Of a DNA stretch of 64,000 nt, positions 1 through 11,409 are shown one piece after another. The notes beneath the pieces are model-generated. The model ran no database searches. It was not told the DNA's origin and saw only the letters and a list, made by a program, of their open reading frames with translations. The stretch lies in assembly GCF_009905375.1 (NCBI RefSeq), contig NC_133650.1, forward strand, positions 68,131,648 to 68,195,647, in the 5' to 3' direction. How positions within the stretch are numbered: position 1 is the stretch's first letter; each line of letters opens with the position of its first letter. This DNA is from Apium graveolens (taxonomy: Eukaryota; Streptophyta; Magnoliopsida; Apiales; Apiaceae). The position numbers and the translations under genes were made by a program.

Positions 1-582
1 ACTCTTTATAATCCTGTGAATTTCTTAATGAGACCGTCATTGGCCTCCACTCATTTGGAAGGGATCTAAGGAACTTGAGGTTAAAGTCTTTTGTTTGATA
101 GACTCTTCCATCAACTTCAGAGCATTTAGTAGCTTTTGAAATCTACTAAAAATATCAGTGAGAGACTCACTTTCTTCACAGTGAAAATGCTCATATTGCT
201 GAATCAGTAACTGCATCTTGTTCTATCTTACTTGCTGAGTACCATCACAAATAATCTGGATTGTGTCCCAAACTTCTTTGGCTGTTTTATAGTTAATGAT
301 GTTATCAAACATATCACCATCAACTCCATTGAACAATTTATTTATGGCCTTCTTGTCCTTCCTGACTTGTTCAATGTCAGGATCTGACCATTCATACCTA
401 GGTTTTGGAACAGATGGTTCATTGCCAGTTACAGCTCTCATTGGTACATGAGGACCTATCTCTATGCAGTCCACATAGGCCACATCTTGAGAAAGAAGAT
501 GTAGGTGCATCTTCACCTTCCAGTGGTGATAATTATCTTTGTCCAGAAAAGGAATCTTTACTCCAACATCCTTTTTGTTCAT
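1..582 (-). pseudogene. Ty1/copia gag remnant (element F, 5' part of its coding region)
   Basis: Read on the minus strand, an ATG at 582 opens 119 codons that look like the N-terminal part of a plant copia Gag. The pattern is an opening with FLDKDNYHHWKVKM, then charged stretches and KEVWDTI before a stop near 223. The same protein resumes beyond the stop (QYEHFHCEE, then RFQKLLNAL), broken by further stops, and runs off the window at base 1. Gag forms the virus-like particle of the retrotransposon. The primer site and LTR lie immediately upstream on the same strand at 629-640 and 643-1702, which fixes the order LTR, primer site, gag. The copy is inactive within the part that is visible; protease, integrase and reverse transcriptase would lie outside the window. 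Confidence 0.85.
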
Positions 583-628
583 CTTGTTGTTTATTGTGAT
601 CTTTATACTCTTTGTTCTTCAAGAGCTT

Positions 629-640
629 GCTCTGATACCA
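629..640 (-). other. Primer-binding site of element F (initiator tRNA-Met type)
   Basis: The minus strand reads TGGTATCAGAGC, the standard complement of the 3' end of plant initiator tRNA-Met used to prime minus-strand DNA synthesis. It lies two bases from the LTR end at 643, the usual spacing in plant copia elements. Confidence 0.9.
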
Positions 641-850
641 ATTGTTATTCCCTAACAATACAACAAGAATTACAGAAGGGGGTTGAATGTAATTCTGGTT
701 ACTTTTTGAAATTTAAAGAAAGTTCTAACTTGATAAATATAGCAGTGTTTGATTAGAAATGGTGCGGAATAAAAGAGTGATAGAAATCAAAACACTAAGT
801 AATAAAAACAAAAGCTTTTAAAACTTTCTGGTGGATTTGAAAGTATCCAT

Positions 851-855
<5 letters not shown>

Positions 856-895
<40 letters not shown>
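856..895. repeat. (AT)20 microsatellite in the F LTR
   Basis: There are twenty uninterrupted AT dinucleotides inside the LTR. Such tracts are length-variable, so this one may differ between individuals. Confidence 0.97.
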
Positions 896-897
<2 letters not shown>

Positions 898-1281
898 AAT
901 TGAGAACTCTGTGAAGCTTTGAATAGCTCACAGCTGCTTACAAGTTTGAACAACTAAACTACAGAGAAATGCTTATAGAATATAGCTTGAAAATGTTTAT
1001 CTGAAAATATGCTTGCTTAGTTGATTATTCTACTTTCTATACTTGGTTTATATATCACCAAGTTTACATGATAATAAGACAAGATAATAAAACAAAACAT
1101 ATCTAGTCTAACTTCATGCTGATTCACTACTCTATTCCAGCATCTTTGAATATCTTCACAATTACATGGAAATGGTACTGCTTCTTTATTCTCGAAATCC
1201 TACTTAAAAGTCTGCCACATTCCTTTTGCAAACACCCAACGCATGTGACTGTGTTGTCACTGTCAACGGCTATTTGAATTT

Positions 1282-1624
1282 GATCATCCGTCGGGACTAT
1301 ATTTGTCATCCTTGGGGAGCTTTGTTGATCATCCGTCGGGAGTCTTTGTGAACCATACATCGGGAGCCTTTTATGTCACTTGACTCCATTTCATTTATAC
1401 AAAATTATAAGACATCTTATATTTACAATTAATCATCTTATTCTGTATATCCACTAGTAGTCAACATGACTCATATACTCCTACAGAATCTACACAATGT
1501 TGCTTGCAGAAATATGCTACAAAACTTATTTATTACATAAGCTACTCACTCGATGGATGTTAATCTGCCATCCGTCCGGACTAAAAAGTTCATCCGTCGG
1601 GACTATATTAGATCATCCGTCGAG
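1282..1624. repeat. Cluster of six dispersed CATCCGTCGGGA-type motifs in the F LTR
   Basis: Copies lie near 1282, 1327, 1354, 1568, 1590 and 1611. The best copies share GATCATCCGTCGGGA and the others have one or more changes. Spacing is irregular, so this is not a simple tandem array. The motif is GC-richer than the LTR around it. It could be repeated protein-binding sites in U3; this is inference. Confidence 0.75.
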
Positions 1625-1978
1625 TGCTACAAAATACACTAAGTTAAATCTACTAAGGTGTTTTGTTTAACTTATCATCAAGTTCACAACATATTCCTAA
1701 CAATCACCTCCCCGCTAGGGAAGTCCACAGGGGGGGCCTACAAGCACATGCACACCCTATAACCCGCTAAGGAAGGGCACGTGGGCACGTGACAGTGACA
1801 GCTATTAACAACCAACATCTCAGATAAGCATGGCGCGTGTCAGTGTACCGTTAAGGCATCCTCAAGGTGGTCCTTACCTGGATACGCATACGCAATCTAC
1901 CTAAGCCAGGCATCCTCCGCCTCCAACAATGAACGGCCCTAATCTAGAGGTACCAAACCCTAAACCCTACCTTTGGGC

Positions 1979-1986
1979 TATAAATA
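1979..1986 (+). promoter_or_regulatory. TATA box of the orphan LTR-like fragment
   Basis: TATAAATA sits in a CCC/GGG-flanked context with a CA-rich leader downstream, as expected of an LTR promoter. The call rests on sequence only. Confidence 0.5.
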
Positions 1987-2102
1987 CCCCCAAGGGGTTA
2001 GACATATTTTTACACACACACTTTCTTACACACAAGCATATACACACACAACCATCCCTTGTCCTATCTATCTTCATCTTCCCCAACCAAGCTTTTACTC
2101 TC

Positions 2103-2142
2103 ACACCGGAGGCGCCACGGGGCTCAAACCCCCCTCCGGTGT
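2103..2142 (+). other. Leader hairpin
   Basis: ACACCGGAGG and CCTCCGGTGT form perfect 10-bp arms around a 20-nt loop that can itself pair GGGG with CCCC. It could act as an RNA structure in the retrotransposon leader or near its poly(A) region. Confidence 0.65.
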
Positions 2143-2239
2143 TATTTTGCAGACGCCCCACATGAACTACACCTCACTCACAGCAAGAAGGTCCAGGAAC
2201 TGCGTCAGAATGAGCCACCCCGCTCACTGGAGTTATCAT

Positions 2240-5159
2240 TTCTCACACGCTTGAAGTCGGAACTCATCAAGTTCATTCAATTGAAACATCCTTTTCTTAC
2301 CAGCTGCATCCATATCAAGGTTCAGTTTCTTCAAAGCCCAATATGCCTTGTGCTCTAGCTCCACAGGAAAATGACATCCTTTACCATAAACCAATTAAAA
2401 CGGTGACATGCCTAGCGGAGTCTTGAATGTTGTTCGATAAGCCCAAACAACTTCATCCAGCTTTAAAGACCAATACTTTCTCGATGGAAATACAACTTTC
2501 TCTGGAATACGCTTGACTTCTCTATTAGATATCTCATCTTGACCATTTTCTGAGGATGGTAGGATGTAGCAATGCGATGATTCACATTATATATCTGCAT
2601 CATAGCAGTGAACTTGCGAATGCAGAAATGCGATCCCTCGTCGCTGATTATGAGGAGTCCCAAACCTTGTGAATATCTGCTTATGAAGAAAATTGAGCAC
2701 TACCTTCGCATCATTCATTGGCAAAGCCTTGACTTTGACCCATTTTGAGACATAATCCACTCCCAACAAGATATATTGATTATTGCACGACGAGACAAAT
2801 GGCCCCCTGAAGTCAATTCTCCAAACATCGAAGACCTCAATCTCGAAAAGCACATTTAGAGGCATCTCATCCCTCTTGGATATATTACCGACACGCTGGC
2901 AGCGATCACACTACATAACGAACTGATGCGCATCCTTAAACAATGTAGGCCAGAAGAATCCTTCTTGAAGGATACGAGCTGTTGTCTTTTCTCTACCATA
3001 GTGGCCTCCATAAACAGTTTAATGGTAGTCTCGCAAGATACCCTCCATCTCGCTGTACGGAATACATCTCCTGATGATTTAGTCAGCTCCTTGCCGAAAC
3101 AAAAATGGCTCATCCCACATGTACCACTTCACTTCATGAAGTAACTTCTTCTTTTGAGCAGAAGATAAGTCCGGGGGCATAATGTTGCTTACAAGGTAGT
3201 TCACAATGTCTGCAAAACACGGTTCTTCTTCTTACACCCCAAATAACTACTCATCAAGAAAAGACCTATTTATCAATGTCTTGTCATTTGAAGCTATACC
3301 TGGATCTTCTAAACGAGAGAGATGATTAACAACTTGATTCTCAGTACCTTTTGTACCCTTGATCTCCAACTAAAACTCTTATAGTAAAAGAACCCATCGA
3401 ATCAATCTAGGCTTCGAGTCCTTCTTCGAGATGAGATAGCGAATCGCAGCATAATCAGTGAAAAATGTCACCTTCATCCCAAGCAAATAAGATCGAAACT
3501 TCTCAAAACCGTAGACAATTGCTAAAATTTCCTTCTCAGTACTAATGTAGTTCAGTTGAGCATCATTGAGGGTCTTACTAGAATAATAGAACACATGAAA
3601 TATATTGTTCTTCCTTTGCCCAAGAACCGCTCCAACTGTATAGTCACTCGCATCACACATCATTTAAAAAGGCTCATTCCAATCAGGTGTAGTTATAACA
3701 GGTGTCGTGATCAAACTCTTCTTTAAACTCTCAAAAGTAGTTAGACACTCATCATCAAACTTGAAAGGGACATCTTTCTCTAATAGACTGCACAATGGTT
3801 TAGAGATTTTAGAGAAATCCTTGATGAACCACCGATAGAAACCCGCATGACCAAGAAAACTGCGGATTCCCTTAACAGAATTTGGTGGAGGAAGGTTTTC
3901 CATGACCCCCACCTTGGATTTTTCCACTTCAAGACCTATACTACAGACCTTGTGCCCAATAATGATGCCCTGATGCGCCATAAAGTAACAATTCTCCCAG
4001 TTGAGAACCAGATTGGTCTCAACACACCTTTTAAGAATTGCGCCAAGATTTTGCAAGCACTCATCGAAAGAATCCCTAAACACAGGAAAATCGTCCATGA
4101 ATACCTCCATATTCTGACCAATCATGTCAAAGAAGATGTCCATCAAGCATCTCTGAAATGTGGCAGATGCACCACATAACCAAAAAAAAACTCTTCTGAA
4201 GGCAAAAGTACCAAACGGACAAGTGAAGGTAGTCTTTTCCTGATCTTCTAGAGTGATGCAAATCTGATTATAGCCCGAATAGCCATCCAGAAGACACTAG
4301 TATTCATACCCAGCCAACCTATCAAGCATCTGATCAATAAAAGGAAGAGGGAAGTGATCTTTCCTTGTGGCCTTGTTCAGCTTCCTGTAATCCATGCAAA
4401 CTCTCCACCCCGTGACTGTTCGAATAGGAATGAGCTCATTCCTTAATTAGCAACCACGGTGATGTCTCATTTCTTTGGCACACATTAAACTGGGCTTACC
4501 TAAGAACTGTCAGAAATAGGATAAATGATGCATGCATTTAGCCACTTAAGAATTTCCTTCTTCACGACCTCCTTCATGATCAGATTTAGCCTTCTCTGTT
4601 GCTCAACAGTCGGCTTCCTTCCTTCCTATAGCATAATTTTGTGCATGCAATAAGAAGGGATGATTCCCTTGATATCTGCTATAGTCCATCTAATCGCCGA
4701 TTTGAACTCTCTCAGAATTCTCAAAAGCTTTTCCTCATCACTACCTCAAAGGTCAGATGCCATTAAAACAGGAAAAGTAGATGCATCAACTAAAAAACGT
4801 ATACCTCAAGTGTTCAGGCAAAGGTTTAAGCTCGAGTGTAGGAGTTTTCTCAATAGATGGCTTGAGATGCCCCTCATCATTTTTGAGTTCTGAAATTCCA
4901 AGAGATTCAAAAGGCATATTCGGTCTTCGCTTCCAAGGAGAGGCATTCAGATACTGCAACTGCTCATCACCTTCATCATCTTCACTATCTGAATTCCCCA
5001 TCAAAGTTTTCTCTAAGGCATCAGACCTTAGCATTTGATCAAAGTCTGAATAAACAATAGAATCGACCAATTCCACTTTTAAGCATTCCTCTATATCAGC
5101 AGAGAATTTCATGGCATTGAAAATATTAAACGTCACATCCTGATCCAGCACTCGCATAG
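2240..5159 (-). pseudogene. Pol remnant of element D: spacer, reverse transcriptase, RNase H, integrase
   Basis: Read from 5159 downward, the segment starts in the linker after the protease (motif DQDVTFN). It continues through reverse transcriptase (DYRKLN region near 4390; FMDD active site near 4090), the RNase H region (motifs MMCDASDY and [13 protein letters not shown]) and a zinc-binding integrase N-terminus. It then reaches the integrase core (WRIDFRGPF near 2820, DYVSKW near 2740) and ends in the degraded integrase C-terminus near 2247. Stops and small indels interrupt it throughout, for example a stop just before MMCDASDY at 3664. In the complete family this polyprotein makes DNA from the element's RNA and inserts it. 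The copy cannot encode a working enzyme. Compared with A it keeps some ancestral codons, for example CGA where both A copies have TGA. Confidence 0.88.
5155..5159 (+). repeat. Target-site duplication of element A, left copy (CATAG)
   Basis: CATAG directly precedes the TG of A's left LTR and recurs at 43451-43455 directly after the final CA. It duplicates bases inside element D. Confidence 0.92.
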
Positions 5160-5430
5160 TGAAAAGTGGCATTTTATACCACTTAGAACGTCTTATAATA
5201 GCTTGAATTGATGTCTTGAAATCAAGTATTTTGCGTATTTGATGCGTTTTTCTAGTGTTTATGCATTTCAGGGTATTACTTGCATTTGTGGAGAGATTTC
5301 ATCAAGAATAAGCCTTAGTATGTGCTTGGCATTGCAAGTGGGAAGTTAGGAGCAGAATGCAGCGAAGAACGGGAGGAGAAAAATGAATTTTCCAGAAATG
5401 TTTTGAGCGCCCGCTCAGCGAAGCTGGGCT
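5160..5430 (+). repeat. Left LTR of A (5' part only, fused to reverse transcriptase)
   Basis: The segment matches the start of the element D LTR (AGTGGCATTT, then a second CCACTTAGAACG block) and the other A LTRs from 5218 on. It holds a single unit of the GC-rich repeat (5404-5418). At about 5430 it jumps straight into reverse transcriptase sequence. By comparison with the second copy of A, about 4.3 kb (rest of LTR, gag, protease, start of reverse transcriptase) has been deleted. Confidence 0.85.
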
Positions 5431-5560
5431 CTAATCAGATTTTCATTGCACCAGAGGATCAAGAAAAGACTACCGTCACTTGTCCATTTGGCACGTTTGC
5501 TTTCCGCAGAGTTTCGTTTGGCTTATGTGGCGCACCTCCCACTTTTCAGAGATGTATGAT
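5431..5560 (+). pseudogene. Reverse transcriptase fragment of A copy 1, left of the B insertion
   Basis: The translation gives motifs IAPEDQEKTT, FAFRRVSFGLCGAP and FQRCM of an Athila-like reverse transcriptase. It aligns with 26490-26611 of the second copy. It is cut at 5560 by element B and continues at 19672. It is a non-functional fragment. Confidence 0.88.
5556..5560 (+). repeat. Target-site duplication of element B, left copy (ATGAT)
   Basis: ATGAT precedes the LTR of B and recurs at 19672-19676. The uninterrupted second copy of A reads straight through this site, with a single ATGAT near 26608. Confidence 0.94.
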
Positions 5561-7734
5561 TGTAATAACCCCAATTTTTGGAAATTTTTGAAACCCTTAT
5601 GAATAGTGATTTTGCAGATTATGCTGAATGAGAAAACTTTTCATGCCACACTATGTAGGGGTTCTGTTATTGATCTTCTGGGATATTATTAGTACTCTAT
5701 GTGGTATATAAGTGTATGTAAAGATCGTCAGAATCCAATTCCGAACACTTTGATTTTTCCCGGAAATCCACTAGATACGGAAAGAATTGAGTATAAGGTA
5801 ACAGGATAAAAAGGATTTAAATTAAAGGATTATAAGAGAGGATCATAAAAGGAATATAATGTATTGAGAAAGGTTAAGGAAACCCAAGTAATAAGATCCC
5901 GGGTATGATCCCTCAAACGATAAACGAAAGCGAAAGTTAAGCGAACCGTATAACAGATCAGCGATCATTAGGCAAACAATTAGGAAGTTAATCAAGGAGG
6001 TTAGGGATGATGAGGTCATCCAACCAATAAGGAGAGGACAAGTAAGGGATGATGACACAATAAGGTGATGCAAGCATGACATAGGGAAGGAGGAGGTGTG
6101 GTTGGTTTATAACCACACAAATATAAGGTTATTAGGGTAATTAACCAAAAAACAAAACAAAAAACAACCAAGCTAAAACAAACAAATCAAAAAACACAAA
6201 ATCATTTCATTCTCATCATCTTGCTCTCGGCTTTTCTTCTTTTCCAAAGGAAGAAAAATCAAAAATCAAGTTCCAAGCATTGTTAAATCACAAGGTAATT
6301 ATCTAAGGTTCCTTGTACATAGATATGGATATCCTATAAGTTTAAGCTTCTGATTTCTTCACAATCTCTTCCAATAAATCAAGGAAAAAGATGGAGAATA
6401 GTAACCTTCAAGAAATAACTTTGGTTTTCTTGATTTTTTATGAAAGTTCAAGGTAGCTTAAGCATATATCAAGGCTTCTTTAGGCTTCCTAGCTACTCAC
6501 ATCACTTCAAGGAAGGTATATCATCTCCAAACCCTAGCTTTACATTGTATATTAGAATGATTTTGGTTGTTATGGTAATAAAGTAGCTTAATGCTTGTTG
6601 GTTTAAAGTTTGGGTTGGAATGGTGGTGAATGGAGTGTTGAAATCTTATGGTTTCGTTAAAGGATTTAAGTATAGTTAAATTCAAGTTTAAGAATAAGTA
6701 TAATTGTTAATATTGAGTTGATTGGGGCTGTTGTAGTGTAATATGGATGGACTTTGGTTGTATTAATTGACTGGTAGTTGGATTGATGTGAATTGGAGTG
6801 TTATAAATTTGGGAAATCGCGTAAACATAGCCGTCGTAATGTCCGATTTACTTTAGACTGCTTTGTTCATAACATTAGGACCCGAGAAACCCCTGCTAGG
6901 TTTTGACCATTGCCATGTTTAGATAGTTCATGTTACGAGCTTCGTTTTGATATGTGGTTCGTTTGATTCCGATGTACGGTTTAGGAGAAACGGCCGTTTT
7001 AAGTAACGACGTTTCGCGACCGAACCATTACCCCTCGCCTTACTTTGAAACCTTGGTTAAGGACCTTAAAGGACTAATTGTGGTATGAAACATTTATGTT
7101 AAGTGGATTAGGCAGTTGGTAAGGTACTCGCGAAAGAATCGCCTTAAAACCCTTAATGGTTAATTTATTAAAAATGGTGGAGCCGAGAGTACTCGAGCGA
7201 CTTAAGTAAATCGTTAAGCGCGAAGGCGAACGTTAGGACTCTAAATGGTTAAAGTCTAGTTTCTTAAGCGACCGGGGTTTAATTCCGACTTATGTTGTTG
7301 TTCATAGGTTATCGGACCCACTCTAAGCTTAAGCCTATCCGGGAGCACTCAGGCAAGTTTTCTATCCGTTATACTGTTGTTGTGATGTACACACTTGTAT
7401 ATGCATTATCTTGTGATAGATGCATAATGGTTATTTAGCAAATTCTTGCGATATATTGTAGCATGTAATATGGTATATATGCATGCCTGTTTCGTATTCT
7501 TGCCATATATATCTGTTGATTCAGTTGATAATACCTATGTTAGAGAATAGCGGTAATTTGCATATACCCTTAGTATAGGGACCCAAAGGTGAAAACATTT
7601 TCTAAAACCGGGAGTCGAGGATCCCGAGTAGATTTTATATATATATATATATATAGATATTTATATATATATGGTTATAGTTTTCAAAACTACTAATCGA
7701 ATAAGGTTTATTCGATAACTTTATTTTATTTAAT

Positions 7735-7940
7735 GAATATTATTTCGAGTATTCATTCGAGGGCTTATGACTCAGCTTATTTATTTATTGAGTATTATTT
7801 CGAATATTCATTCGAGGGCTTATGACTCAGCTTGTTTATTTATTGAGTATTATTTCGAATATTCATTCGAGGGCTTATGACTCAACGTATTTTATTTATT
7901 GAATATTATTTGAATATTCATTTGAGGATCTATGACTCCG
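7735..7940. repeat. 55-bp tandem repeat, about four units, in the 5' LTR of B
   Basis: The phrase GGGCTTATGACTCA recurs at 7761, 7816 and 7871 and in a diverged form at 7926, giving a period of exactly 55. Each unit also carries GTATTATTTCGA and ATTCATTCGAG. Confidence 0.9.
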
Positions 7941-9440
7941 ATTATTTGCTGAGATTTATTCTTTATTTTATTAAAGAATAAGGTGTCGATAATCAAACTT
8001 ATCTTTGGTTATTTAATACTCATTTCAAGTATAAGTTTTAAAACTTCTACTTCAATTATTTTTATAAAGATTATTCTTTATGGGAATATTATTTAAATAA
8101 TAATATTCAGATATTTTCTAATATATTGGGACTGATTTATTTTACTAAATCAACATCACTCCGAACATTCTTAAAAATGTTTCGCGAGCCTTCAAAATGA
8201 TTTTTAAAAGTTAGAGCGGATCCCAAAACTCATTTTTATATTTAAGATCCTCCTTTCGAAGGGGATTTCAATACTCGCTCAAAACCTGAGGGATCCGGCT
8301 CTGTGGTGTGTTTTATATTCGCAACAAGGTTGCTGTCTTGATAAAAGAGTTTTTGATTACTTACCCAATACTCGGGAAGTAAAATTCTTGGAGCAAGTTA
8401 ATCCATTAACAGGCATCGCCTGGGAAATATCGGTGAGTTTTCCTTTCCAACTAGATACGACTTCTTAGTGGAGCCGTATCAACAAGTTTCTATTTGGGGA
8501 AAGTGGGGACGAGCTTTACGTTTCAGAGTCATGGATTTCATCTGAACTAGGAGTGGCGTAAGTGGTCGAGTAGCGACGGCCCAGCCTTATTATATTGGCC
8601 CAAATGGCCTGGAAGTTTCGCTAAGGCGGTCCATTCCTTAGGAGTCCAGTGTTCGGTTGAAAAGTAAATCCGACCGGTTCTCCTCAACATGTAGAAAATT
8701 GTGGGGTTGTACTACTACGACTGATCATCGTAAGTGGTCTTCCTGGCGCGGCAAACTCCCGTAATGAGTTCATCATCCAATTGGATATTTCTGCAACACT
8801 ACCCAGAGCACTTCGATAGAAAGGCTACGGTTGGTCGATTGTTGAGTGTTGACAGGGTCAAGTTTTCAAAATGATGTTTGCATCAAATGAAGTATCTCGT
8901 AACTTAATTTTATTTTGATGATATTTTAAAGATTTAATCTATTCAAATCTGGTCTTGTAGTCTCATCTATGTGATGAACTTTTGAAACTAATTATAACTT
9001 GAACGGTGGTAGTTCAAGTAGTATTTGGAAAAGATATAAGTATATTGGAGTATCTTGTAACTTCATCTTTTAAACTTATATCTAGTAAATGATTATCTTA
9101 TGCATGACAAAGATTTTCAGAAAAATGTTGAGACAAGGTTAGATATATGAGATCACCTTGCAACGATATTTTTTATACAGTTATACACTGGAACTCTGTG
9201 TGTATTTTGCATGGAAGAGGACTTCCAATATTTTGAAAAGTATATATGTATATATATATATACTGAATATTTTGCGACTTCATCGCATTAAGATATCAAC
9301 TTGGTTCATTTCTTTTGACCAAGACTTTCATGAGTACTATGAGAAGGCTCATATATTGTTAATCATTATACATATTATTTTGGTGGGCTTGCTGCTCACC
9401 CTTGCTTTCTTCTTTCATCACACAACATCAGATAGACAAG

Positions 9441-9524
9441 ATGAACAGGACCAAGCTCCCAATTCGTGAGCGGATAGGAAACGTTCCGCAGCTTCCTATA
9501 GGCATTGATGTCGCTGTAGCTGAG
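9441..9524 (+). other. Candidate LTR-borne first coding exon of B (28 codons, then splice donor)
   Basis: An ATG at 9441 opens a frame whose 28th codon ends at GAG, followed directly by GTAGGA, a plausible splice donor in phase 0. Element C has an ATG, exactly 28 codons and CAG followed by GTAGAC at the equivalent place. The frame itself is rich in Arg, Pro and Ile and reads on 11 codons past the donor to a stop. The sequence just upstream (GCTCACCCTTGC, CACAACATCAG) is also shared with C. The 3' LTR copy (19281-19364) keeps the frame. Splicing is inferred; no transcript has been seen. Confidence 0.4.
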
Positions 9525-9841
9525 GTAGGAACTACCAATAGGCTAGGCTTCAACTTTTGATGTACCAGATTTATGTATATTTATGAATTGTAATAATGGC
9601 AAAGAAAATGTAAGTTTATTCAGAAAACCTTTTAAGGTGTATTGGCAGATAATTGTGGAATAAAATGGCTTGTGATTATTTTTGGATGTTCATCTCTGAG
9701 ACTATAACGTGTGGTGTGTGTGTTTATTGTGGGGTCACAATACAGAGTAGTTGATTAATTATTAAGATTGGGTGTTATTAAGGGAAATGGAACTCGTGAT
9801 AACCCGGATCCCCGACCCCGGATTTGGGGGTGTTACAGAAG

Positions 9842-9853
9842 TGGTATCAGAGC
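9842..9853 (+). other. Primer-binding site of element B (tRNA-Met type)
   Basis: TGGTATCAGAGC lies four bases after the end of the 5' LTR and is identical to the site in element C. Confidence 0.92.
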
Positions 9854-10030
9854 TAAGCGTTATAAACCTCAGAGATGATGTGACGTTAAGATAATAAGTT
9901 CACTAAGATAATAAGAACTCTTGCCAAGTACATAGTCGGGCTACCTAACGTAGTACTGACAGTTAAAACCCTTATGGGAACCCTTATAAATATCGTGATA
10001 GAAGCGTAGTTCGTTATCGTATATGGTAGC

Positions 10031-10231
10031 GAGACTCCGAACCCTGAGGTTGAGGAGCAACAACGCGATGATGTTTTATTACTTATTGGAGATCAGATTA
10101 TGGATCCAATAGAGCGTCCTAACGCGGGATCGGATGATGTTCATATTGAGGATGTAGCGGTTGAGGATGTTGTCCTAGAAGGGATAGTTGCTGAGGATGA
10201 TCCCATGGAGGATCCTGACAAGAATGAATAG
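10031..10231 (+). pseudogene. Remnant of the extra pre-gag frame in element B
   Basis: A frame of 66 codons, open until TAG at 10229-10231, is strongly acidic (many Asp, Glu and Val) with no recognised domain. It starts with the bases CCCTGAGGTTGAGGAG, which align with the start of the 285-codon frame in element C (CCCTGAGGCTGTAGAG). It lies at the same distance behind the primer site. It is much shorter than in C and so broken, but it shows that the extra frame is older than either insertion. Confidence 0.5.
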
Positions 10232-10319
10232 AGGACCACTGATGAATTGATGACCATGGTTAGGTCGACTACCAGAGGTAGGATTGGTCGATCACTACCG
10301 GAGGTTCGTTCAAGTTTGT

Positions 10320-11140
10320 AAAGATAGGAGCCCCCTTTAACGCGGCTTACTCGTAAGACTGAGAAGTTTGAATGGACAGAGAAATGCGAGAACAGCTTTT
10401 AAGAACCGAAGCAAAGGTTGGTGATGTTCCCTATGTTGGCGTTGCCGGATGGAAAATGAGATTTTGTGAAGTGTAGTGACGCTTCGCATAAGGAATTAGG
10501 GTGCTTCTTATATAGCACAGCAAGGTAATCGCGTACGCGTCAAGACAATTAAGGGAATATAAAATTCGATATCCCCACCCATGAGCTTGGGCTCGTGGCA
10601 ATAGTTTTGCCCTAAATATTGGAGGCACTACTGGTATGGATAGAAGTGCGAGATTTACACAAACCATAGGAGCTCTAGTACATTTTTACGTAGAAAGAGC
10701 TCAACATACGCCAGAGGAGGCGGTTAGAGCTAATCAAGAATTATGATTGGGAGATTCTTTATCATTCGGGGAAAGCCAATGTGGTGGCTGATGCCCTTAG
10801 TAAAAAGGAGAGACTCAAGATGATAATGTCTTTGGGAGAGTTTATAAGAGATTTTGAAAAAATGGAAATAGAAGTGAAGGTAACCGGAGCCGGTACCGAA
10901 AAGCTGTTTGAGATTGCAATACAGTCCGAATTATCGGAAAAGAACATATTGTGCGAGAAAAAGTGATGAATGAAGGCAGAGAGCCAACAATTAGATAAAA
11001 TATTAATACCGAGAAAGATGATAAGGGAATAATGAGGTATTCCTACAGAATTTGGGTTCCAAATGTTCAAGAGCTTAAAGATGAGATCTTAGATGAAAGT
11101 CATAGTTCGAGGAATAAGAGTTAGGGCAAACCCTGAATGT
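10320..11140 (+). pseudogene. RT end, RNase H and integrase N-terminus remnants of B
   Basis: The DNA aligns by eye with element C around 37090-37870. Matching blocks include CTTACTCG..AAGAC-GAGAAGTTTG, GTCAAGACAATTAAGG, CATTCGGGGAAAGCC followed by AATGTGGTGGCTGATGCC, and GTTCAAGAGCTTAAAGATG. These correspond to the end of reverse transcriptase, RNase H and the start of integrase. Numerous stops and indels prevent translation. The block sits before the gag remnant, the reverse of the normal gag-to-pol order. Confidence 0.7.
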
Positions 11141-11409
11141 GATAGTCAGGGAGGACGCCATTAAGAAAGAAGGAGCCCATAATATAATAAAGTGGAAAAC
11201 AAGGATTTTAACGTATAAGATAACCCTGATTGTGGGAGAAGGATGAAACATTTCATACTAAGGAAACAGAAAGTCGAGTAAGGAAAGGAGACCCGAGACG
11301 GTACTCCTATACGGCAATTCATGGACCTGTCTAAAAAGAACTTAGACTATTATCCCCAACCACCACCTTGAGGAAACAATGCGGTAGGAAATTCTATTAT
11401 GACCTTTAA

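Larger units (their letters stand above)
643..1702 (-). repeat. LTR of copia element F (5' LTR, minus orientation)
   Basis: The 1060-bp interval begins TGTTA and ends TAACA, a 5-bp terminal inverted repeat of LTR type, and abuts the tRNA-Met primer site. It contains an (AT)20 microsatellite and a cluster of a short GC-richer motif, CATCCGTCGGGA. The matching 3' LTR lies outside the window, so the target duplication and the age cannot be judged. Confidence 0.85.
1703..2239 (+). mobile_element. Orphan LTR-like fragment with promoter and leader hairpin
   Basis: This 537-bp piece between element F and the broken end of D has no coding frame I trust. It looks like the promoter half of a retrotransposon LTR. 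A TATAAATA box lies at 1979-1986, followed by a CA-rich leader, then a strong hairpin (10-bp perfect arms at 2103-2112 and 2133-2142, with an inner GGGG/CCCC pairing), then TTATTTTGCAG. A GC-rich leader hairpin downstream of TATA is familiar from large plant gypsy LTRs of the Tat group, but I cannot place the family. No matching second LTR is in the window. It may be an old truncated insertion, or what remains after a deletion that also removed the 3' end of D. Confidence 0.45.
5561..9837 (+). repeat. 5' LTR of element B (4277 bp)
   Basis: It starts TGTAATAACCCC and ends GGGTGTTACA, with the tRNA-Met primer site four bases further on. It contains a (TA)n tract near 7637-7654, a 55-bp tandem repeat (7735-7940) and, near its 3' end, a short ATG frame with a splice-donor sequence at 9441-9524. 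Confidence 0.95.

Noticed and set aside
1951..1972. AAACCCTAAACCCTA resembling plant telomere repeat
   Set aside because: Only about two units, embedded in an LTR-like fragment; no array, so chance or a short telo-box.
5843..6082. Minus-strand frame of 79 codons, repeated at 15692-15931
   Set aside because: It lies within the B LTRs, is antisense, has low complexity and no motif.
9158..9469. 103-codon frame in the B LTR with hydrophobic stretch (HILLIIIHIILVGLLLTLAFF)
   Set aside because: AT-rich sequence easily gives hydrophobic codons; the copy at 19082 is shifted in length by the TA repeat; the C LTR does not keep the frame.
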